Source: Coptis chinensis (Eukaryota > Streptophyta > Magnoliopsida > Ranunculales > Ranunculaceae). From it: a stretch of DNA of 64,000 bases. The stretch covers positions 83,853,501 through 83,917,500 of the forward strand of contig CM027378.1 in assembly GCA_015680905.1 (NCBI GenBank). Reading direction: 5' to 3'. A model generated the notes under the pieces. That model was not told where the DNA came from, did no database searches, and worked only from the letters and a program-made list of their open reading frames with translations. Made by a program: the position numbers and the translations under genes. The stretch's first letter is position 1. Every line of letters begins with the position of its first letter. This document shows positions 21,496 to 31,746 of the stretch, one piece after another.

Positions 21496-21526
<31 letters not shown>
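20044..21526 (+). mobile_element. 5'-truncated L1-type LINE with poly(A) tail
   Basis: Degenerate coding pieces in several frames match the end of plant LINE ORF2. From about 20440 there is a zf-RVT-like segment (NLGNLLWHCEHAQRVWKWM). At about 20865-21240 there is an RNase H-like segment with VNCDGSAVGNIPGPTGIG and YIAECLAIVESVEIAV, the D and E positions of that fold. A run of 28 A at 21499-21526 forms the tail. Endonuclease and most of the reverse transcriptase are missing. Frameshifts and stops make it dead. The exact 5' edge and the duplication were not found; I start it after the Helitron. Confidence 0.75.
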
Positions 21527-21527
<1 letters not shown>

Positions 21528-22303
21528 ATAAACGCAACCAGTGTCCAATGATGCAATTGGCAACGCAACTAGCTAAAAACCAATTCCGACTTTCTCTTGC
21601 TTGAAAAACCAAACCTGCACTTATACCAAAAGATCGAGAGTTCAATTTCTAGTTAATTTTTTTGGTAATTTTAAGTCCAATTGTTGCCACGTCACACCTT
21701 TAGGTTAAAATCAAAACTGCAATGAAAGAGGACTGTGTAGCACAAAACTGCAATGTAAATTAGACTGTGCAGTTGTGTTTCTTTCGGTGATTTTAATTTA
21801 AATCAAATTAGTTAGGAACTTTAAGCTAGTCACATAATGTCTCATGGTAATGCACAATTCTTCCGTGCATGGATTAAAATAATTTATCACTTTTGTAGAG
21901 GAGACTCCAATGAGCAAACGTATAGTGCGAACCCAAATTTGCTCTGGATCACCAACTACAACGACTTCAACTTTTAATTCTAGTAGCTCTCAATAAGCTA
22001 AGTTTGTACATATTAACGAATTGGCAGCGAACCAATATTTACTACGTACAATTCTATCAAAGTCACAAAATAAGTTCGGCGGTGAATCAAGATTTCACTG
22101 CAATTCTATCAAGTCACAAAAATGGTTTCCAAGAATCATCTACATCTCTTCTAAATTCTAACGCAAAAATGGCTCCAAGGGAATCACAAAGTTATGAATA
22201 CATTCAACTTTCCAAACAAAATGGGCATTTAGTCGCATCGAAAATAACTTTGACCAGGAGCGTCCCATCTATAGATTGGCTTGCCTGTTAGAATTTAGTT
22301 AAT
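21527..22303. other. Intergenic, no gene seen
   Basis: AT-rich non-coding DNA between two LINE remnants. A 95-codon open frame at 22004-22291 has no recognisable similarity. Confidence 0.5.
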
Positions 22304-22313
22304 GATATTCAAA

Positions 22314-22588
22314 TCTTTTTTTTTTTTTATGAAACAATTATAAGGTTAGGCTGACCTCTACCTGCATTGATTTAAATTCTTTCATAAATACAGCCATTAG
22401 CATCCTCCTCCACAAAACAGGCTAGTTTCTTATCTAAGAAAGGCATAAGAAAGGCATAAAATACATGGCTACATCATCATCTATCATAGAAAGACTTCTA
22501 GATAGCTAATAGGTCTGCTGCTCTATTAGTCTCCCTGAAACCGTAATGCACAGACCAAGTTTGAAGTGTCTAGAGCACGCCTTCCCCA
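22314..22588 (-). mobile_element. Very short 5'-truncated LINE
   Basis: Flanked by the direct repeat GATATTCAAA at 22304-22313 and 22589-22598. A T run at 22316-22330 is the poly(A) tail of a minus-strand insert. The minus strand at about 22500-22560 encodes WSVHYGFRETNRAADLLA, the end of the LINE RNase H domain. Only the last 275 bases were inserted. Confidence 0.65.
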
Positions 22589-22797
22589 GATATTCAAAAT
22601 TTAAATGTAGTTGCTGCTACATTTTTTTTTTTTTTTAATTTTTTATTCTAGCATATAATTTTCTTAATTATTTCCCTTATTTATTTAATAAAATGGTTTC
22701 GATTACCAACTTACCGGCCAATTGCTAATTGTAAGTTGGGTTGGATACTTAGATCAATGTCGTTAGAAAACACTAGACATATACTACGAATATATTT

Positions 22798-22800
<3 letters not shown>

Positions 22801-22840
<40 letters not shown>
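22801..22840. repeat. (CA)n(TA)n microsatellite
   Basis: About 16 CA units followed by TA units, running into the 5' end of a Helitron copy. Confidence 0.9.
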
Positions 22841-22846
<6 letters not shown>

Positions 22847-23264
22847 AAAGCTCCCACAAGGGATAGTTTTCTAGCTCTTTTAAAATTTCACGTCATCAAC
22901 TCCTATTAAAACGGGAATTCCTCTCCTATTGAAAAGTGGAATTCTAGCACTTTTAATTAAAATGAGAATTATTGTCCTATTATAATGGGAATTCCTTCCC
23001 TATTAAAAAAGAAAAATCTAGCACTTGTAATTAAAACGAGAATCTTTCTCCTATTAAAACTGAGAATCGCACTTCTAAATTAAAATGAGATCCCTCCCAA
23101 AATGGGGTTTTTAAGACTTAATTAAAATAATTTGTTAAGAAATTAAAATGGGTTAACAACAAAAACATGAATCACGATTTGTTAGAAAATTTCTATATGT
23201 ATAGTTATGATTGTTGAACAAGTTTTTAAAAGAGTCGGTACATATGTACAGGTCTACTTTCTAG
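22841..23264 (+). mobile_element. Helitron family A (copy 11)
   Basis: The 5' end is eroded into the TA repeat (…AAAAGCTCCCACAAG). The body is typical; the 3' end has CTAG at 23261-23264 followed by T, where copy 12 begins. Confidence 0.6.
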
Positions 23265-23699
23265 TATATATATATTAAAGCTCCCACAATGGGTATATTT
23301 CTAGCTCTCTTAAAATCTACGTCATCAACTCTTATTAAAACAGAAATTCTTTTCCTATTGGAGAAAAAAAATAATTAACACTTCTAATTAAAACAAGAAT
23401 CATTCTCCTATTATAATGGAAATTTCTCCCTATTGAAAAAGAAAATTTTAACACTTCTAATTAAAATGGGAATCATTCTCCTATTAAAAACGGGAATCAC
23501 ACTTTTAAATTAAAATGAGAGCCCTCCCCCAATTAAAAAACGGGTTTTTAAGACTTAATTAAAACAATTTGTTGAGGAATTAAAATGAGTTTTTAAGACT
23601 TGATTAAAACAATTTGTTAAAAAATTTATATATGTATAGTTATAAGTGTTGAGCAAGTTTTTAAAAGAGTTGGTGCGTATGCGCGGGTTTTCTTTATTG
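23265..23699 (+). mobile_element. Helitron family A (copy 12)
   Basis: Begins immediately after the CTAG of copy 11. Keeps GGTGCGTATGCGCGGG near the 3' end, but the terminal CTAG is degraded to ATTG. Confidence 0.58.
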
Positions 23700-24915
23700 T
23701 GTATATATAGATATCTCAATTATTCTATTCTCTATAGTTAATCAGCCTCCTAAATTCATCTTGCATTTTTTCCTACCACTATATACCCTTGAGTCAAATC
23801 TTGATAAAATTATTCAATACCTTTAAACAGGACTACATAGTCATTTCAGTCTTTATTTTGTCTTGCTTTTATATAAATAATGTTTTAATTAGAATTATTT
23901 TTCATATCAATAAATTTTAAACTTCTATATATAACCCTATATGGAGGCTATATATATACATCACGTCACCGAATGTAAGTAACCAAAAAATAAACTAAAC
24001 ATAGAAGAAGAAGAATGAAAGGACTCCTGCAAGCTCTTAGGAGCGGGACTGTAGTTTTGTGCTTGGAATGTGAATATTTCTAATGAAACAGTAGATACAT
24101 TGTGCAGGAAACCATTAAATCATGCTTCATCTATCCACTAAAATAATCAAGTTAGAAAGGGAAAAACAACATAAGTAGAGACTGTCTCAATCATAATACC
24201 AATATCAAAATATATCATCATTTTCTTGGTTCTCTAATCAGATTGGTCACTTTACAGAGTAATCTTCCAAATGTTACCTAATCTAAGGCAATGACTTTGG
24301 TAACTACTTAGCATGTATAAGTGGCACTAATCAGGAGTGAGCAAGTATCATTAAGTAGCAATCTATGTTTACAAAGTGAAAAATGTTTGCATCACTCATT
24401 GAAGAAAGATGCTTATTAATTATTTATGCAATGAAGTTAATGCACATCATATATAACAAAGAAGAGACAGATAGAGTCACATGTTTTTGTTAGGTTAAGA
24501 TAACTCTTTTATTCTTCTTTACACATATATATGTGAACCTTATGAAACACCTAAGCCATGCAAAATGGTCCCCCATGTATCCTTCTTGAATTTTCACTAT
24601 TTTCTTACAAGATGGATGCTTACATTTACAGAGAGGGAGGGAGAGAGATAGATGTGTATGTTCATGAAAGGTCCCCCACCAAATAAAGTTATTAAAAGCT
24701 CAATGTAAATATAGAAAAATTTCACTAACCTGTCTGCATGGTGGTGGGGTGAGCGTGACAATATTCAATTTGCTTCACTTTGGGACCACATTTCTCTTGT
24801 TTATTACTTAATCACACAAGCTTTTTCAGTCTCTAATAATAACAAAAGCACTAATAGCTATTACAATGAGACAACTCAACTCAACCTCTCTTTCCTCCCT
24901 ATCTCTTGTTTCATC
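23700..24915. other. Intergenic upstream of second MIR167, no gene seen
   Basis: AT-rich non-coding DNA. The last several hundred bases probably contain the distal MIR167 promoter. Confidence 0.45.
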
Positions 24916-24924
24916 TATTTATAT
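24916..24924 (+). promoter_or_regulatory. Candidate TATA box of second MIR167
   Basis: TATTTATAT, about 120 bases before the mature miR167 and followed by a CT-rich stretch typical of plant transcription starts. Assignment by position only. Confidence 0.35.
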
Positions 24925-25031
24925 CCCTCTTACCCCCACTCCTTTCATAGAAGATAGAAGAAGAACTACTAGAAATACGAAACAGCTGTATTTACATCTC
25001 TAAATTTGAGGTGTGCATTCCCTTATCATGC

Positions 25032-25122
25032 ACCACTGACTGTTGAAGCTGCCAGCATGATCTAAGCTACTCTCTTTGTAGAGAAGATCAGATCATGTGG
25101 CAGTTTCATCTGTTGTTGGTAG
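25032..25122 (+). ncRNA. MIR167: miR167 precursor (second copy)
   Basis: The mature miR167 at 25044-25064 is identical to the first copy. The star arm at about 25090-25110 (AGATCATGTGGCAGTTTCATC region) pairs along the whole duplex with one bulge and one mismatch, a better foldback than the first copy. The loop is short (about 25065-25089) and has a small internal stem. Hairpin and star differ from the first copy, so the two are old paralogues rather than a fresh duplication. Expected targets are ARF6/ARF8-type mRNAs (established). It is convergent with AGO10 to its right. Confidence 0.95.
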
Positions 25123-28100
25123 CATGAGAAACTTAATCACAACTTTGCCTACTTCTCTAGCTTCTGTAGCTTCTCTCTGAAGTTTCATCTGCTAGGGTTT
25201 TTCTGGACAAAGCATATATACATGGAAGAGGTCTGTGATCTTTCTTGTGTACTTGATTTTGGCATATATGGGAATTCATGATTTGTATGCTTTATGCTTT
25301 CTATTATAGTATATATTAGTTGTTTTGTTGGTGAATGAGTGGTGGGTTGTTCTTCTTTTTCTGATATGTTATGTGGAGAATCTTAAGAGTAAGGAGGAGA
25401 TGCTGTTAAGGTATTGAGTGACAGAATTTCTGTGTCTTAATACTGTTGCTGCTTTTAAGATCCCCTTTAGAGTATTGGGGAGAGAGCCTTGTTGTCGAAT
25501 TTCCTTTCTATTGGGAAGGTTTCATTCTTTTCTCATATTTTATTAGCCTGTTATTTTTATTGAACAAATGCTGTAGGTAATTAATTTGACTGAATTCAAT
25601 CCGGTACATCTGTTTAAAAAGTTCAAAACCTTGAATCATATAATGGATCAAGTGCTTAATTTGGTGTAGATTTCAGTCCTTACAAACTCAATATTGGATA
25701 GGACTGAACTTGAAAATTCTTCTTGAACACTTTCGGGATACGTTTCCAATTCTGTTTGAGCCAGCAGTTAGCTAGCTTGCTCCGGCATTTAATTAAGGGA
25801 GAGCTTGAAATGTTGATCCCACCCCCACCCCCCTCCCCCCCCAAATTTCTTGGAACATGACTAATTTTGTGAACTTGGAATCTGAATATAAGATTTTGCT
25901 GATCAAGAAGTGGTTAAAACATCAAACAACATAATGCGCAATTCAACTACTAGGTACTACATAACGCAAGCATTTGAATCCCAGCTTCCTACAAAAGGAT
26001 AGATAACTAACTAGGCCGGCCTGTGTCAAACAGCATTGGTTTATGGTTTGGACTTTAAATTGAATTTTCTTCTGTAGATTACAATGACATATTTATTTGT
26101 GGTTCTCTAGCAGGTTACATGAGTGTCTTAATGCAATGAAGGGACAGTACAAGTACAGGAAGTAATAAGTATACTGAATCTCTCTAAACCAAACAATACT
26201 GATCATAGGGAATTGGACATAGTACAGATGAGAGATTTTACAGATTTGTTTGAGATTTACACACTTTTTATGATGACTTCAATTAGTTACAAGAATGATG
26301 AGAGGCAAGCAATGAGCCTGTTACAACTCACGATTGGAAACCAAGTATGTAGTATCTTAGTTAGAGAATATTGAAGCAAAACAAAAAGCTAGTTTAGGTC
26401 TCTAGTAAAATTACTGTTAATTGGGAATTACTTAGAGCTCTGTTGGCTGCCTTATTTTGAAAATAATATAAGCATGTGGACTAAGACTAATTCAACAGGC
26501 AAACTAAAGAAAAGCCAAACTAGCTTTGAAGATAGAAGGCTTTCGAAAAATACACGGTAGAGTGAATGAGTATTAGCTAGTGACAATATAAAAGTGAAGA
26601 AAGACACTAGAGTTCATAATCATCAATGAAAATGTATATGTAGTTCCAAGACTTTGACATCTCTCTATTTCTCTATCTTATCGATTTATATGTATATGTT
26701 GCTTGTTTAATGCTTGAAATTTGAAGCACTTGAGTTGATTTTCACTAGTTTGGTTGTTGGAGTTTGACACCTCTTTCTTGGTGGGAAGCTCCATTAGGCT
26801 AAAGTCCATATACCTTTATGATTCTCCAAGTACCAACAAACCAAAAAAACGTCACTTATTTTGATTCCCTTACCCTTTCTAGGGTATCACTTGTCTTGGT
26901 TCATTGATGATACACATGGGTAGAGAAACATTTCTAGGGTTTGTTATAACCTATTTATGGATGATCCCATGAATTTATAATTTGTAACCAAAAAAGAAAA
27001 AAGACTTAACTTGACTGTGAAGCAATTAAAGATGTAATAGTTGTCCTATGGTATCTAGAGTTAGGGCCACCGGGCATAGAGCTTGTAATGGGGCTGGTGA
27101 CCCTAGGTACTGTAGGACAAAAGGCTTGTATTTGAGAAGGAAATATCAGGTAAAAAGAGTACTACACATATTTATTGCTACTTCAAGTAAGTGTTTTGTT
27201 TAAGACTATGAGATCCACGGAATGATGGAAAATATTTTTCGATTTCATTACTTTCTTGTCAACTGTTGGCACTAATATAATGCTCAAAATAAGAGCTGCT
27301 GGGACTAAAGTTGGTTTCAACTGGTTTGAAAAATGTTCAAATCTTTACTACCTTCATGATATATACAACTTGACTTTCTAATCATCTGAGGGTAAAGATG
27401 ATACTATTTTAGTGTAAATGAAAAAGGTAACATTCAGTAGAATGGTATTTTCATCATATATATATTAAAAATATTTTCATTAATTTCAAAAAGTTTTTAT
27501 TGTAGTTAAGCACCGAGTCAATTCCATTGCCCTTATATCATTTAAAAGATCAAAATAATCGTAGGATGAAGTAATTAACTAATAATTAGAAACGACTTCA
27601 AGATCGAAGTTAAGTACAATATTTGCTTAAGGTGAGATTTGTCGACTGGTTCTGTTATAAAGCCAATAGCTAGGTTTTAACAATATGATTTCTTTGAAGT
27701 TACTTATATGCTAAGCTAATTATTTTTCGCTTCTTATGTCTTCTAAGTTCTAACTACATGTTCTTTACTTTTTGCTGTTTATAGTAATTAGATTAGCCAA
27801 AGAATATGTGAGGTATGTATTAACTACAGGATCTTTACTGAAAACTCAAATCTCTCAACAAGTTTACCTTAATATTGGAAGTAGTCAATTTCTTTAAATG
27901 ATGTTTCTTACCGTACGTATGGTATAATTTGCAAGGGGGGGTTGGCTAATAATTTTGAAGTTCTAGTGCCAAACTGCCAATTTGTACCCAAGGCTTTTTC
28001 TTTTTCTTTTTTCTTTTTTCATATTTTGCAACTTGTAGGCTTTATCTGCGAAAATTTGGACCCGATATGAATTATGAACTGCTGTCTTCTAAAGTACGAA

Positions 28101-29511
28101 AAACAAGTTTGCACGCATCATACCAACATCCGAAGAAAAAAATAGAGGATTAAGGTTGAATACTTGAATGTGTATCCAGTTATCCACTAGTCCACTACAA
28201 TACAAAACTGATTTATCACTGGAAGGAAAAATATTGCCACTAGTCACAGGTTTAGCAGCCACAAAGCGCATACCAATTTGTATAGTGATTAAAAAAGATA
28301 ACAACAAAAGTAATAATTCAAGGACACCTCTAATATGAAACTTTCACAATTTCACACCAAAAAAATTAGATTTCCTCTACTATTTTATTGAAACAATGAA
28401 TATGAAATAAAATTCTAGATCAGAGTACACTACGTTGTGCATGGATGATTTATATGTACTTACATCGGTTTTTATATTGGAATGAAAATTTAAAGTAAGG
28501 TACACTTACAGAAAAACGATGCCGAGGATTGCGTGGAATGAACAAGGAAGGATATATGTTGTACACTTGTACCACGCTGTAAATACTTCACCACTAGCGT
28601 CAGCCTTGTTTTCTAGTTTCTACTACTACCGGATATCTTTCTCAAACCTGACTTGTTTAAGTTCTTTTGGTTGTTAATTAACCAAACCCACTTCATATCT
28701 GGGATCCAGATTAAGTTGCACCGGAGTGTTAATAGTCCAAACCCATGGGCTCAGCACTTGTGCGTGCGGCCCAAATCGTTCGGAGTTCCGACTCTGTTTC
28801 GCTTCGGAGTTTGGTTGTTTGCTTAGGCCTTAGGTGGACTTAGCCAAGCCAGTTTTTACTTGGAGATGTGGATGTTAAAAAGAGTTCAAAGCATAGTGTT
28901 CACGGATGGGAAGAGGGCATGGGTGCACCATGGTGGCGTGGTGTGTCGACTCAGATAAAAGGAAAGAGATCTATTACCTTGGTCAAGAAAGTGGGATTCT
29001 GAATACTGAATAATTTGCAAATCTCTACATGCAATCTACAATTTTATCGCACAAAATCACGTTTAGTAACCAATATCGGATATCTCGGCCAATTAATCGG
29101 CAATTAATCGCGTATCGCTTGTAAACCAATTAGTTTTTACTGATTTTTTTAACTTTTCTCACCGAATCGATTTAATCACTGAATTGACCAATTAATCGGC
29201 CTTGATGACCAATTTTTCACTAAACTGAGAAAAAAAATTATTGAAAATATCGGTTCCCTATCCAAAAAAATACGTAAAATTAACAAATTGGATTCTTAAA
29301 TTGTATTAATAATAATATAACCCAATCAATACACAAAATTAAGAGTTTACTTATTTTCTCTATTTAAGGAAAGTTAAATATACAAATTATTGTAGGTACT
29401 CGCTATGGGCACTTTCTATTTTGTGTTGGACGTACCCAAAACAAAATTTATTACAAGTTTGTCATTGACCTAAAAAATCATATTTTGTGTTGGAACCCCC
29501 CCCCAACTACA
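25123..29511. other. Intergenic, no gene seen
   Basis: The first few hundred bases are probably the rest of the pri-miR167. The remainder is AT-rich with only short chance open frames. A C-rich tract lies at about 25820-25842. Confidence 0.5.
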
Positions 29512-30060
29512 TCAAGGTAACATGTTGCCAACTTGTTTAGTCTTTCTCTTCTTTTCTCCCGCATTCCTATACCTAATCCCTAAACTTAAAGTTGTGCCAA
29601 AATTATTAACACTATACAAATCATCATTGAATAAAGTGATATCATCAAAATATGGTAGCTCAACATTTATACTGGTCCATGTTTGGTCTCCTGGTCTCGC
29701 AAAACCAACGTTCTCAACGATAATTGCAAATACTACTACATCTGACGGGGGTGATGACTTAGGAGAGAAGCGGACCAAGACAAACTTCTTGATGTGTAGA
29801 TATCCATACAAATTATCAACATCATAAGCCCAAGGTATTCAGAGAAGGAAGGGAAAAATGAGCCTAGGTGAATGGATTGACCATCTCCAAACCCCTTGCA
29901 AATTCTATCACCAACCACCCAAATGGAGATCCTGAACATACACCGGACAGCGGCCTTGGCACTTCCAAAACGTGTTTTTCATAGTCTTGTAGACTCAGTG
30001 AGTTGAACTTGGCCTTTGAAGTTTCATCCATTGAAAAAAATAGCCAAGAATAGATCCCTC
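29512..30060 (-). pseudogene. DUF295/SKIP23-like F-box gene remnant
   Basis: The minus strand encodes the conserved core of the plant DUF295 (KIB1/SKIP23-like) family in pieces: SGSPFGWLVIEFARGLEMVN near 29935, then a stop, then SLPSLNTLGL, a frameshift, and a 99-residue stretch with FARPGDQTWTSINVELPYFD and LYSVNNFG. Intact members carry an N-terminal F-box and act as SCF ubiquitin-ligase adaptors. Here the F-box is not recognisable and the frame is broken at least twice, so it is a decayed fragment. The 3' boundary is where the open frame ends; the 5' boundary is uncertain. Confidence 0.7.
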
Positions 30061-31746
30061 GACAGATATTATTTTATTGCTTCTCGACGACAAAGTTCCA
30101 AATAGAACATACGACACCAATAACATATTTTTTTTAGATAGATCTAGAATGTAACATCTCTTTAAAATCATGTTTAAGAACTCGTCTTGTAGTTAGCAAC
30201 CCCAACAGAGAATGACATAAGAGGTTTACCTTGGTCTCCCTCTGACGTGTCTTCATTGCTCAAGTAAACCATCCTTTTTGAAAAACAAATTATCTCAGCA
30301 CTTCAGTAGGAGAATCAGAATTTATCACAACACTTTAGTAAACCATCCTTTCTTAATACAAACTCTACCATGTTTAAATGTAATGTAGCTAATTGGTTGT
30401 AACTTAAAATTTTGATTTGCCAAATGAAGTTAACTGGTTGTTACTGGTTATTTTCGGTTTATTTTTGTGCGGGCTTTGGTGGTTGGGTTTACCCAACACT
30501 CTATGTTGTGCCCAACATAATTAAAGACTCCAAATTGGACCGGGGTCTGCCCAACACAAAGTGGGGTCCGCCAATAATAGGACTCTTATTGTATTCTCTC
30601 TCTAATAAATATTATCCCTTCTTAATCTCCTTATTCCTTTAAATAATTAACGTAATTTTTGTGTTTGACATATATGTAGTACTCCAAAATTGAGCTAGTT
30701 AGATGTGATTATAAGAATTTGATATTTTTTGTTGTATTTCGGATCACTGTTTAGAAATATTTGGTATGATTATACTATTATATATTTTGAAAAGGTCAAA
30801 TATATACATCGGATATAACCAATTAAATCACCGATTAATCGCATATCGCTCCTCGACCGATTAGTTTCCATTTTAACTGCTTAGTTAGTAACTGAAGCAC
30901 ACGATCAAATTTGCGCAAAGCGAATTGCTGCTCCGATTGAGATCATACATTTGCCATATACTGATTTTCTATTCACTTTATGTTATTTATTTTACCAACC
31001 AATCCAACTATAACACATTGGTGATCTGCGCACAATTTAGCAATCAACAACGCAACTACACCAACGTTACCGACGTAGTATAAGAAGGCCAACACTCATC
31101 TCCTCAATATTTCTTGCGGACGTTTCCTGTAACGTTACTTGGTGCCCTGGCCCAAGATTCCCTCTACCCTCCTGAGTCCTCATTGTGATGAATGAATGAT
31201 TTAGAAATTTTGCAACAAAATGCAGAAAATGACAAATGGTTTTCCTAGAATCTACCTCCAGAAATTATTTTGCACGAGAACTTCGAGTTCCATGTTTCTA
31301 GATTCGTAGTTTGTCGATCAAGATCATAAAAGGTTAACTTCAGTTTGCTAATGCAGTCTGGGCCACATTTTGCTTGGTGAAAGTCGGGGACATGATTCAG
31401 AGTTTATTCTCGCTTTCACTCGCGCTTTGCATGGTAAGAGATTAAATCTCAATGTCAACAAGATCTATAACAGCACCGAGCACCTATGTTTCTTCCATTG
31501 GATACCTTAGTTCCTATTGTAGTAGGGCCATAACATCCCATGCTACAGGTACTAGTTCTAAAAGTTACAGAAGGCACAGGTACTAGTCCTACAAGTTACA
31601 GAAGGGTCATAACATTCACATCTAAGATTAGAGACCTATCAACCATATACTACGAAGCATAATAGATACAATGAGGGAATTACAAGGATCAAAAGAAAGG
31701 ACCATGAACACCACAGAGGTGTGTACCCAGCCCCTATCAATCCTCT
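30061..31746. other. Intergenic between F-box remnant and AGO10, no gene seen
   Basis: Includes the probable AGO10 3' UTR (about 31450-31746). A motif near 30815-30870 (GATTAATCGCATATCGCT) resembles one near 29095-29130, so the F-box remnant may sit inside an old repeat. Confidence 0.45.
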
